A DNA stretch of 64,000 nucleotides, from assembly GCA_947579605.1 (NCBI GenBank), contig OX388312.1, positions 744,001-808,000 on the forward strand, in the 5' to 3' direction. This document shows, one piece after another, positions 36,401 to 47,914 of this stretch (the first letter of the stretch is position 1; every line of letters begins with the position of its first letter). This stretch comes from Athripsodes cinereus. Lineage: Eukaryota > Arthropoda > Insecta > Trichoptera > Leptoceridae. The notes below the pieces were generated by a model. The model saw only the letters and a list, made by a program, of their open reading frames with translations, searched no databases and had not been told where the DNA came from. The translations under genes were made by a program, and so were the position numbers.

Positions 36401-39400
36401 TGAGGCAGCATGCCTTAGTAGATGCTGGAAGTTGTTCATTTCATAGTCAGTAATCAATGCTACTTCTGCTGGTTGGGCTACCTTCTCATTTTCATTACTT
36501 TCTGTATTAGTTTCTTCGTTATCTACCACTTGACTAGGTTCCTCATCAATACTTTCACCTTCTATGTGAATATTATTGACATACATGTACATCCTAATAA
36601 GAGCATTTAGGTTCTCAACTAATGTAGTTAACTTGAGATCATCAGGTGTTGGTTGTTCATTTTCATTGGACTTAGTTTCTTGTAGACATTTAATACAAGT
36701 CAAAAGGACTCCGGGAGGAACGTTCCTACTGGCAGCCATCATTTCAACACAATGTATTTTTATATCTGATGTTTTCAACTCTCTAACTGTGTTTATTACT
36801 TCTTTCTCCAACTGTTCGTAGTTACATTGTTTTTCCTTGATTAACTGACGCAGGCGTCTAACTAGATGCACATCCCTTGGTCTGTCTGAATTTTCTCTGC
36901 TGAGAGCAAAATGGAAAGGAATTGATAGTTGTTTTATTTGTCCATCAGGATCTATCAGAGCAAGTGTTGAATAGCATGACCTACTCCTGTGATTGCCTTG
37001 TTGAAGTGTGCCATGTGATGAATAGAGAAGTTTGCCATGTTTGGATGCTGAGAAGACTGCAATTCTAGGACCACGTAAGGGCCACACTTCTAATAATCCT
37101 CTCTTTCCAACGTAAAGAACTATGAATAGTGCACAACGACCAGATCCTTTTCTTTTATTGTTTTCATCATAAACCTGAAAATTATTTCCATTATATAAAT
37201 CGCATGTACTCTTTGATCAACTTAGGTTGATATAATGGCAAATTAAGAAATGATAATCTGATACCTCTAAAAATCCACACTGGCCATCTCTGTACCCTTT
37301 AAACATTCTAAAAATAGTATTCCTGCGAACATCCATGATTGTAATGCGACCATATGAGTCATACACAGCGAGAAGGCGTCTGTCAGGAGATGGTATAGCC
37401 CACAATCCTTTCCTGGGAGCATCATTCAATTCCACAGTAGGCAACAGCTTATCATTTGCTGCTGGCAGAGGTTTCTCTGTATTGGCATCATTACGAGACC
37501 CTCCAAGCCATCCAAATATGCGGTTGGACACTACTCTAGCTACTTCCGTAAGAAGTGGTTGTGTTGTGCCCCCTTCTAATGCTTGATGGAAACTGATATA
37601 AGGATCACCTACTCCTACACATACAGTATTGTGTGGAGCAACTGAACGGATTGACCTGGAATAATAAATTATGTACCTATTTCATTTTACACAAAAAAAT
37701 ATATGAGCCTTAAAGAATCAGAATTTTTTATCACAGCATGATAATTAGAATGGAAATTAAATACAAATTTAATTACCTTGTATAAAACCCTTCTTGTACT
37801 GACGCAGTGGCCAGATAATCAAAAGTATTAGTCTGATCCAACCCTATAATGGCCGCATCCAATATTGTGTTGTAACTGTGGAACCCTAATTTCTTAGACA
37901 GCACTGAGTTGCCATCTAAATTCTCCTTAGCCCCTCCTGCTTGCTCTACAAAACACACACATTAATGAATATTAAACATAAACAATAAAATATAATAATA
38001 CCATACACAGCCAAAAATTTATTTCCAAATTCCTTATAGATTTATTCATAATTAGTGGCACACTGGCGTTTAAGAATAAAGAAATTATATTTAAGAAGAA
38101 CTTTTTGATCAGGATGTGTTGAGTTTATCATAAACTATTTATATCTTTTTCTTAAATAGAAGTTTATTAAAGTAATTCAAAGTTAATTAATAACCTCTTG
38201 CAAGTTGTACTCGAGCATAGCAAAGGAGCTGCAAAAGGTTACTGTTGGAGAGTCGGCACACAGCCTTACTGTACACCACATAAACCTCATCAGTCTCATT
38301 GCCCAGCTTGGATGTGTAACACTTTATACTGAGGACTGGGGAGTCTTCTAACTTTTCACAGATCAGCAACTGTCCTTGGTCCGTGTAGAAACCAATTTCA
38401 CCAGACTTGTAGCCAACTATTACACACACCCATTCCGAATAAACCTAAACAATCACATAGATACACAAAAATTATAAATAATATATTACATTTTTAACCA
38501 GCTAGAGGCTTTTTATAAAAAAACCAATTGCACTAGATATGTTTATTGCCTAGTTCCATAGACCACCAACTCTTCATCAATTTTTAAAACAAGTTTTTTG
38601 GTGTATTGTATGTAGGAAGTTTGTATATCGAACACATGGAACTTTCATATTATAAGACTTAGAAAAGACAATGTCACCTTAATTAGAAGTGCCCTAGACA
38701 GGGTATCATATTTTTTTTCATATTATAAGCATATTTTATTTGTAGTTTCCCGTCATAGTGCCTCAAAACTTTGGACACTCCATATGTATGGACTATTCAC
38801 ACAGATTGAGCAAGTCCCTAACTAATTAATATAATGAATCTTATATTATAGACAATAAACATCTCTGAATTAGCAATTAGAGTATTTGGTTTAAAGAACT
38901 GGGTGACCAATATAGAAAGATGGATAAATTAAAATTCTTGTTTTAAATTATAAAGTGCAATTAAGATAAATTAATTCTGCTAAGACAAATCTTGTAAGCT
39001 TTATAACAAATTGTTTGTATAATATTTCTATAACGAGGAGGCACTCTGCAAACCTGAGAAGATTGTCCACAAGAAGAAATAGTCACAACAAGAAGGCTGG
39101 TGATATCTGAATGCAAAGTTCCACACCAGTTGATACCAAAAGTAGTCGTATTACTGATACTGTCCCATTGCGTGCCTAGAAAACACAGTCTAGAACCACG
39201 GCTCACAGCTAACACAGAGGCACAAGGCGAGACACTAACAAGACACTCATTTAGCCAACTGTCATCTGGAATACAATTTACAAAATTTCACATCATACAT
39301 ACTGCAGAATGTATTTATTAGAATTTTATAGAATAATATAGTTTCAATAATACTTTTGTAAACAGATACAATTTAATTATTTCTGCAAATATTGGTTCAA

Positions 39401-39554
39401 GCACGTTGAGAAGATTCTGGATATCACTGTATCAATTTACTAATCTGGTGGCAGTTTTATTATTATACATACCAAACTTATCAGACAAGAACAAGGATTT
39501 TTGCAACTTGGCTATGTCATTACATTTTGTGAACGCTTTTACTTGGCAGAACAT
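33420..39554 (-). CDS. RAB3GAP2: Rab3 GTPase-activating protein non-catalytic subunit
   Basis: Eight exons on the minus strand: 39554-39473, 39265-39054, 38444-38195, 37945-37777, 37657-37265, 37174-34709, 33971-33774 and 33593-33420. The N-terminal half is the beta-propeller-like RAB3GAP2 region (WVCVIVGYKSGEIGFYTDQG, HQALEGGTTQPLL, SYGRITIMDVRRNTIFRMF, KGYRDGQCGF, GKRGLLEVWPLRGPRIAVF), and the 822-codon sixth exon carries the helical C-terminal part. The product pairs with RAB3GAP1 as a GAP for Rab3 and an exchange factor for Rab18, acting at membranes and in autophagy. The expected frame breaks in exon 5: a GT tract (TATGTGTGTAGG near 37620) has two bases too many. Without them the model gives 1313 aa. 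Starting exon 5 at 37643 (TTCAG acceptor) would also restore phase but loses the conserved SIRSV segment. Confidence 0.88.
34207..34585. mobile_element. short hAT MITE
   Basis: The ends TAGTGATGTAACGAAT and its complement ATTCGTTACATCACTA are flanked by identical 8-bp repeats TTATGTAT (34199-34206 and 34586-34593). GCGAATA words are reiterated in both subterminal zones. It is intronic in Rab3GAP2. Confidence 0.88.
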
Positions 39555-39737
39555 TTTAGATATAAAAATTTAGTCCAGAACGGAGTAAAATTACTTCACT
39601 AGCATTACAAAGAGGTGCTAATGTTTTTTTAACAAATTATTTTTATAATTATAAAGTTGACAAAAGATACATCGTAACGTCAAAAACATCTGTCAGAAAC
39701 AGTAAATGTCATATTTTAATTTATCTGTGTTACAGAT

Positions 39738-39754
39738 AGTGTTGCCAACTCAGA
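39738..39754 (-). promoter_or_regulatory. candidate promoter element TCTGAGTTGGCAACACT (Rab3GAP2)
   Basis: The same 17-base word as upstream of mL48, in the same orientation relative to its gene, 184 bp before the Rab3GAP2 start codon. MITE insertions begin about 20 bp further upstream. Confidence 0.4.
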
Positions 39755-39772
39755 TTTTGTAAAAGACGTAGC

Positions 39773-40249
39773 TAAAGTAGCTTTCACATTGCTTCACTTT
39801 GGATGATCATCCAGAGTGTCAGGGTCAAACCTATTCATCGAAAGTGAACACGTTTGTTCACACTTGTTCATCCTATGCTTTCACTGCCATGTCAACACTC
39901 TCAGTCATTTTGTATGTAGTTTAACATATTTTCGTACAAAAATAATCAAACAAATTCAAAAATGAAAAATAACACATAAAATAAATTAATATAGCTCTCG
40001 ACTGCATAATAATTCTGTACATGATTCTGACATTCAATACAAATTCATAGAGAATAAAACAAATAATAAGATAAAACTTGTTTATGGTCGTTTCAGTGAA
40101 AGGACCTTTCATCAAAATTATGACGAGTGGTAATCTCTTTCCTCCGTCATCGCTAGTGATCACTATTGATGAAACGCCTGTTCACACCTGTTCATCTTGG
40201 AGGATCATCCGGAGTGATCACTGAAAGTGAACAAATGTGAACGACCCTT
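39773..40249. mobile_element. MITE of the GGATGATCATCC family, tandem copy 1
   Basis: The left terminus AAAGTAGCTTTCACATTGCT then TCACTTTGGATGATCATCC and the right terminus complement AAGGGTCGTTCACATTTG form diverged inverted repeats. It joins the next copy through a shared CTTAAAG. The open frame it carries is repeated in the next copy and is not a gene. Confidence 0.75.
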
Positions 40250-40726
40250 AAAGTAGCATTCACATTGCTTCACTTTGGATGATCATCCAGAGTGTCAGGG
40301 TCAAACCTGACCATCGAAAGTGAACACGTCTAATTACACTTGTTCATCCTATGCTTTCACTGCCATGTCAACACTCTCAGTCATGTTGTATGTAGTTTAA
40401 CATATTTTAGTACAAAAATAATTAAACAAATTCAAAAATGAAAAATAACACATAAAATAAATTAAAATAGCTCTCGACTGGCTAATAATTTTGTACATGA
40501 TTCTGACATTCAATACAAATTCGTAGAGAATAAAACAAATAATAAGATAAAACTTGTTTATGGTCGTTTCAGTGAAAGGACCTTTCATCGAAATTATGAC
40601 GAGTGGTAATCTCTTTCCTCCGTCATCGCTAGTGATCACTATTGATGAAACGCCAGTTCACACCTATTCATCTTGGAGGATCGCCCGGAGTGATCACTGA
40701 AAGTGAACAAATGTGAACGAGCCTTA
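40249..40726. mobile_element. MITE of the GGATGATCATCC family, tandem copy 2
   Basis: It is over 90 percent alike by eye to the preceding copy along its whole length, and it ends GAACGAGCCTTAA. The head-to-tail pair shares one TTAA junction. Confidence 0.75.
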
Positions 40727-41089
40727 AGATTTATAATTTCCTTCACATACAGTGAATATGCAATAAATCTTTCCAAGAGAAGAATTACCAACAACCTTAA
40801 ATTTATTTGACTTTTGTAACTTACAATATCTGTTGTGTGTGTGGTATAAAATAAAACAGATTGATTGTAATAATTTCACTTTTATTTAAGAAAACATAAA
40901 AAATTTTACAAGTTAAATGCAACAATTATTAATAGATTAAATTAAGCAAAATCTAAAGAGAAAATGTAACTCAAGTCCCTTCTAAAATTCAACTAAATTG
41001 CCTATTCATCTACCTCGCTATGATGGCTGTAATCCCCTATCGAAATTGTCACCCAAATACTTTATCAATAATATTTTTTTTCAATAATA

Positions 41090-41165
41090 TTTGAATGTAT
41101 ACCTTTTATGTAATTGTTTTTTATCAATGGACAGTAAAGAATGAATACATAAATAAATAAATATT
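41090..41165 (+). repeat. LINE 3' tail
   Basis: TGAATGTATACCTTTTATG, then ATCAATGGACAGTAAAGAATG and an (AAAT)n tail. The same end occurs at about 880-950 inside the large hAT element and, inverted, at about 49452-49510. It is a common LINE terminus. Confidence 0.5.
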
Positions 41166-41365
41166 CTATATATAAGTTTATTGAGTATTTGTCTTGTATA
41201 GCCATTAACCAAATACTTCTTCATAATCTCCATAGATGGCACTATTCATGAAAACTTCTATGAAAACTTTCCAACAGATATTTTCCTAAAAATAAACATT
41301 TTTATAACACATATTTGTATACAATTTAAAGATGGCAAGCATCGCTGGTTGCCACAGAATCATGT

Positions 41366-41604
41366 ACAAAATTATTATGTAACCGAGAGCTATATTAATT
41401 TATTTTTCATTTCTGAATTTGTCAAATTATTTTTGTACGAAAATACGTCAAACTACATACAAAATGACTGAGAGTGTTGACATGACAGTGAAAGCATAGG
41501 ATGAACAACTGTGAACAGACGTGTTTACCTTCGATGAACAGGTTTGACCCTGACACTCTGGATGATCATCCAAAGTGAAGCAATGTGAATGCTACTTTAG
41601 TTTG
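41366..41604. mobile_element. truncated, inverted copy of the GGATGATCATCC MITE family
   Basis: Reverse complement of the left half of the copies at 39773 and 40249 (CACTCTGGATGATCATCC, AAAGTGAAGCAATGTGAATG, CTACTTTAG). The other half is missing. It lies about 500 bp upstream of the SR-factor gene. Confidence 0.7.
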
Positions 41605-42103
41605 GACGAGGAAAAATCAAAGATTTTAGAGAATAGCAACATCGGAAAAAAGACCATAGACCATAGGAAAAGTAAAAGTAGCGTTGCAAATTTTATCTGT
41701 GGTATTCCGGATTAGCCGCGTTTATTGAGGTGTTTATTTGACTGTATTAATAAATTAATCGATAGCTATTTGGTTCATTTTACTTTATTTCATTATCAAC
41801 ACTGCTCTTGTAAGTACTTATCAAGTTTTTCCTATCATTATTCTGCCTATATATTCTAGAAATTATAGCATTGGAATGACGCTCATATCGCCATTTTGTG
41901 TTTTGGGTATTTCGCCGCCGCATACGCGCCTTTTGCGTTTTTACCGGTGTATCATAAACTGTTGACTGTACGAATAATAATGTTTGTATTTGCATAAAAC
42001 CTTTTCAATTTTCAGGTATTTTACAATAGCTTGCTATAAATATATTGTCAATGCCCTCAATTCTTAATTTTGTAGTTATCATTATAGTTTTATTTCTAGT
42101 GAA

Positions 42104-43945
42104 ATGTCTCGCTACGGATCAGATTGTAAGATTTATGTGGGAGATTTGGGTAACAGCGCCAGTAAACCAGAATTGGAAGATGCTTTTGGTTACTATGGAC
42201 CATTGAGGAATGTGTGGGTTGCCAGAAACCCTCCAGGATTCGCATTTGTTGAATTTGAAGACCCCAGAGATGCTGAGGATGCGGTGAGTGTGCTTTAGCG
42301 TAATCAATTACAATTGTTAGATATTCTGTATTGTAAATGTTCACAATATTGGATATTTTCATTTGCAGGTAAGAGGATTGGATGGACGCACAATATGCGG
42401 TCGTAGAGCTCGTGTTGAGATGTCTAATGGAAAAAGTGGAGGACGAGGACATAGATGGGCTCCACCACGCTCCAGGGGACGTCCTTTCCATCCAGATGAC
42501 AGGTGCTACGAATGTGGAGACAGGGGACATTATGCCAGAGACTGCTCTCGTCTTAGCCGTAGGGGAAGGGGGGGAAGAAGGTAACAAAACTGTTGTAATA
42601 CACACTGTCGGGGTAACAGGAAACAACCAACTTATTAGCAGTGAGGTAGCTGCCTCGAGGATGTGATATCCCAGCTAATTTATACAATACTACAAGTTTG
42701 TTGATAGCTGAATGAGATGAATATAAAATACATTTAAATGTCTTGCTTTTTCCAATTCCCTGAGGTTTTCTACTACACAATAAATTGACCAAATTATTTT
42801 ATATCCAAATATCTTTTGGTTTTATGAACTCACATTGTCTTGTTGGTTCTATTGTGTTTGTGTTTTAAATACTCAACCAGAGAGAAGAAGGTACAAACTT
42901 ATATAGGAGGGAAGAAGAGTGTTGGTGAGTAATGTTACCCCGACAGCAGGTGAAAGGAGTCACAATGTGATTGATGTCCACACCTGCCATCATACTGTAT
43001 ACTATGTATATAATTATACTTGTGGGTAGTGACCGTGGGAGAGTTCACCGTGTATGATGTATATGACTGACATAACATGATGCTAAAGAGTGGTTGCTAT
43101 GTGTTTATAGGTTATTGTATCAGTGCCCTACGGTATCAGTGCTTGTACTGGCTGCTAGTTGAGCCTCGTAGCTTCTCTGCGCTCCGTACGTTCCCTCCTC
43201 TTCTAGAGAATGATCTCTCACACACATGCGTGCGCGCCCCACACACACCTCGCCAGGTTATGTTGTGTTCTCCGCATCGCTTCACATAGCGCCAGCTGAG
43301 TAGTCTCTCACTACTACAACTTGACTGCGACTATATTAAGAGCACATATCCCGACGACTTGTGTGAGTTAATGTATGTTATCTATCATAACATATACAAT
43401 CATATATATGTACATACTATTATATTATTTATATCATTTTGTTATTCATAGTTATTGTTGTATTATTAACTTGACTCAATAGTGTATCATATTGATGTTA
43501 CATGCCTAGCCCATATATTACCCACCCTATATATCATCCATTATCCTAACCAGATGCATAGTCTCACATCACTGGCGTTACACAAACAGAGGACCACTCA
43601 GTAAGGTTTTATTTTCAATCTTCTATTCCCTATCACATAATCCATTTGGATTTAACAAGATTAACAATTGTTGCAGTTGTCAGTTTGTAATTTCAGTAGA
43701 TTTCTATTCATTGCATTGTATAAGTATATTTTTACTAATTTTATATTTTCTGTGTGTCTGTTTCCAGGAGTCGTTCCAAGTCTAGGTCCCGTTCCAGGTC
43801 TCGTTCTCACTCTCGCAGGACTCGCAGTGCGACTCGCTCCCGTTCTCGCTCTCAGCGCCGCTCTCGCTCCCGCACTCCCAGGTCGGCTTCGCCCAGGTCA
43901 CCACGTAACGGAGTTGGTTCAGCCACTACCAATGGGGACAATTAG
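42104..43945 (+). CDS. x16: SR splicing factor with zinc knuckle (SRSF7/9G8, fly x16 type)
   Basis: Three exons, 42104-42283, 42369-42580 and 43768-43945, give 570 nt (189 aa) in consistent phase. The N-terminal RRM has RNP2 KIYVGDL and RNP1 GFAFVEF (about residues 8-75). A Gly/Arg linker leads to a CCHC zinc knuckle [14 protein letters not shown], the mark of SRSF7-type proteins, and the C-terminus is an RS domain ([17 protein letters not shown]) ending SATTNGDN. It binds pre-mRNA in the nucleus and promotes exon inclusion and mRNA export. RS-domain length is short compared with human SRSF7. Intron 2 (1187 bp) contains a candidate stop-bearing cassette exon, the usual autoregulatory device of SR genes. 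A polyadenylation signal AATAAA follows at about 44020. Confidence 0.92.
43111..43256 (+). other. candidate poison cassette exon of the SR-factor gene
   Basis: This GC-rich island in an AT-rich intron starts after TGTTTATAG and ends before GTTATG. Spliced to exon 2 in phase, it reads [16 protein letters not shown] and then TGA. Inclusion would truncate the protein before the RS domain and expose the mRNA to nonsense-mediated decay. The donor is weak. Inferred from sequence only. Confidence 0.33.
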
Positions 43946-46900
43946 ATCAATCGTTCCTTTCAAACTGCTTAGTGACTAAGTTTATTAATTGTAAAAGTAA
44001 TGTGAGCTTTCTGTAGCCAATAAAAAATGTTATTGCACTATTCTGATTACGTGCATCAAACTATAATTATAAGTATAATAGACAAATATTTTAGAAATGT
44101 ATCCAAATTTTTTGCGATATCATTGGACTATTAATTTGTGTTACATGAAGTATCTCAGAATTGCGTTTCATGCACACTATCTGAATTTGGTGTACAATGA
44201 TTATCTATATTTATTTTTAAATTCCTTTATTCGATATGTATATTTTTTTTTGATAATTATAATGATTACCCAAATTTTCATTCCAGAAAGCTCCTATTAT
44301 TGTTACATCACTTTATCTCTATGTAATATGCTATATTATAATAACAATGTGTATCTATTTGATTTGCGTAAAGTGTTGTCGAGTGCGAGTAGGTGTTGCC
44401 AGTAACTTAGTGTAAGTAAGTTTATCATTCTACTCCGCACTGCACATGATGATGTTGCGGTAGCTTATTTCATTTATTATTTCAGAGAGACTGCGCTGTG
44501 TGAAAGGTTTAAATGCAATGTTTTCGAGAATAATATAAGTAATAATGATTGTTTTGTTGTGGTCCAAGGTGATCGGATTTTGTGGAATGATGAAATATCT
44601 AGCAGCAATTTGTTTTGCTTGTGTTTTTGTTGGGGTTTTAGCAAGTTTATAATCGTAAGTAAATTTGGTTGGTTTTCATATTAAAGGATTAATTTTTGTG
44701 TATCAATATTAAATTATATATAAACTGAATAGTTTATTTATAAATCAATCTAAAAAAAATAGTTTATATTTAACTACATACCATGTAATTATTAATTATA
44801 TATTGTTCTTAATCTAAACAATAAAATATAATAATAATGATTAACTATGATTCTGTAATGCAATATTCATTTTGGAAAAGATTTGGATAAACATATTAAA
44901 AAGTAGTATAATTTAAACAGTTTGTTTTATTTTACATACGTTAATATATAAACATCAACTCGATAAATAGTTTATGCTAATAGTACAGAAATTTCATTTC
45001 TTTTTATCTTGGGGCATATTGTTTGTAAAAATAGACAGTGAATAAATTAATACAATTTTTTTGTTATTTTGCTATCAAAACAAATATTATTTCTAGCACT
45101 GTATCAAGTAAGTGAACTTAGCAGAATTTAACAGTTTTTTCTCACATATCTATTGGAATCCTTATGTTAAATCTGGTCACCTTCAACTACAAGTTAGAGT
45201 GTTTGTATTGATTGTAATAAATATTTTTATTTAGTCAGAGAAGATTAGTAACTGTAACAATAATAATAAGTTAAGTCGTAATATTTTTTGTTTATGTATA
45301 TTATTAAACCTAATTCCGTCGCGGGTGCACCTATGCTGTGTGATCCAGAATAGTACTTTTACGCTTTTACTTTGTTTAAAAATATCCTAATCATACACAT
45401 TGTATTCACATCATTGTGCAATAATAATAGTAATGCTGATTAATGTGGATGGCAATTCTGCCGCTACGTATGATATCTGTAACAGTGTTGTACTTGTAAG
45501 CACTCCTATGAATTGATATATTTCAACATTGACAATGCTAAACCACATGAATCAGTTATATTTTTCTATAAAAAAAATGCGTGGACATTACAATGTCAGC
45601 ATTGCTCTATCGATATTGTCAAATGAGTTATGTACTATGTAACAAAGTAACATTTCCCTTTTTCTAATATGAGTGACGGAGCGTTTTAGTTTCATAAGTG
45701 TATTGTGAATTATTACTTTTATAATATGTTGATAATATTTTATTTTTGAGAGTTGAGCACCATCAATCATATTTTTTTTTATCCATTCATCCTTGATTTG
45801 CACTTAATTGTAGAAAAGTTCCTTGATTTTTTTTTGCAGAAGTTAAAATAAATCTTTCAACAATTTTTGGGTGGATAACTTTTAAACCTAAAATTTAATA
45901 ACTTATCCACTTTCAGAACTTGGTTAATTAACAAATAAAAAGTTAATATCCAGATCTTATTACTATTTTCTTAACTGATACATATATACATATATATAAA
46001 TACATTTTGTATACTTTTTATATAATTGATGATACTAATTTAACTGTGATGATGATGATTTGTTTTGGTTTTCATATCTGTTGTGTGTTTACTCCTAAGG
46101 TTCTCAAAGAGTTGTATAAGATTAATAATTCTAAGGATATAAATACTAATATAAATTTAGTAATCTATAACACACCACCACCAATCTACATGCGGATGCT
46201 AATTTGTTTACTCTACAGAATATTAGATATTTTTCTTGGTAGAGGTTTGATTTAGTGCATTTATTTCAGTAATATTTTTTTACTTAAAGTAGAATAAAAA
46301 TATTCTAGAAGTTATTCAAATTTGAGTGCATGTCATTGGGTGGTAATAAAATAGTGCCCCGATTTAAATGGAGTCCAGTTACTTGCATATAGATTGGTGT
46401 GGGTGTGTGTGGGTATATAGAAATATCTTCAAGTTACATATACTTACATTTGACTTATTTGATGTTGCGAGTACAAATTTAACACCTCGTCCGATTAGAT
46501 CAGAACTATGTTAACTCCAAAATGGCAACACTACAGGAGAGCAATTTGAAAGTTTAAATGTTGATATGAGTTTTTGTGGACATTGAATCTTTGAAATTTT
46601 GATTAAATGTCAAATGATGTAATTGTAAAGCAAAAATGTAGCTGCCAAATTGTGTTTGTGAGCGTGTCAAATAATTTTCACAATTTTCATATATAGAAAC
46701 ATATTGCATTTAATATAACTATTGATGTATAATTTTTTTTGTGGGTTCTTTTACTTCACATTATTGTTGCTAATAAATGTTATTTTAAACAATATATAGA
46801 CGAAGGAGAAATGCACAGAATATCTATAGTAACATACATATATAGTAGATAGAACAAATCAAAGAAACATTACAGTAAATACATTTAGTTTTGTAAATGA

Positions 46901-47199
46901 AACAATTTAATTATCAATTTGGCAATCAAATTGCAAAAGGAGACATTTGTCATCTTTTTTTATATTTTTCCTCTGTATTGAAGGAGCCGATAGGTTTTTT
47001 CAATTTTGGATGTACACATTTGTGATTTGAAGTTTTGCTGGTTGTCTCCTTTTGCACCCCTGATTACCAAGTGACAGGTTGTAATATTTGTATTTTGGTA
47101 TTGATAAAATAATATTTTTGTTGTATCATAATGGATCAATGTTTTAGTTTATACTGAACATTGTATATGATTTAATAAAATAAATATTATATAATGAAC
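43946..47199. other. 3' UTR of the SR-factor gene and long AT-rich spacer
   Basis: After the polyadenylation signal near 44020 I see no coding exon with convincing splice sites, no transposon with matched ends and no RNA gene. Short open frames here are low-complexity. Confidence 0.5.
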
Positions 47200-47421
47200 T
47201 TATATTCTTTTATTTATTGAATACATTAATTGTTCTAACCCTATCAAGTCTGGGAGAATCAAGGATTTTCTTTTTATAACTCCCACAATCCTGTGTGATG
47301 ATAAATCTACATTGTGTGATGCTTGCAGTAGTCTTGTGTACATATGAGAATTGAGTCCATTCTGGTGGGGGGCGAAAGTCTTAAACTGAGATCTTAACTT
47401 GCACGCTAGCGATACTGGCCC
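47200..47421 (-). CDS. possible terminal exon of an unrecognised minus-strand gene
   Basis: A 73-codon open frame follows a good acceptor (AAAAACATTGCAG) and reads GPVSLACKLRSQFKTFAP, then QNGLNSHMYTRLLQASHNVD and SSHRIVGVIKRKSLILPDL before a stop at 47200. A nine-codon microexon at 47566-47540 (QISQYLSGQ, flanked by AG and GT) would join in phase. No start codon was found, and the family is unknown. Its antisense partner is the gene starting at 47915. Confidence 0.3.
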   Translation of the reverse strand, partial: GPVSLACKLRSQFKTFAPHQNGLNSHMYTRLLQASHNVDLSSHRIVGVIKRKSLILPDLIGLEQLMYSINKRI

Positions 47422-47914
47422 CTGCAATGTTTTTGTTAAAAGATAAAACATTCTGATACATACTTTCAGCTTTATAAAAAGTAGTTTTATGAATGAAACA
47501 CCAGATTTTGCAGAATGCTTTCTCTTCCCTTAACACCTGTCCCGATAAATACTGACTTATTTGCTATAGGTAAGTTGCACAAAATACTATAAAATCATTT
47601 TTATAAAATATCTTGAACGGGAATAAAGTGGTATCCTGAAAATAGAATATGGAACCAGTAATGCCGCTATTCGACAAAGTTTTAGAAACACTGAATATAG
47701 CTATTGGCTGGCACTAGTAGTGAATTTTCAAAGCCATAAATTATTCAGTCGAAAAATGTAATGTAAACATTTCAAATGACAATTCTACTGATCATCTGCA
47801 AATGTCATTTCAAAACAAATGTCTTGCGTGTTAGGATCGTGTTTCGTCGCGATTTTTATTCGTTGACTTTATCGTATTTATTCTTTTATATTTGTGCTGG
47901 CTACAATATCTAAT

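Noticed and set aside
39921..40639. Two near-identical 80-codon minus-strand frames (39921 and 40397)
   Set aside because: They are the same frame in two tandem MITE copies. There is no start or splice context and the content is AT-rich.
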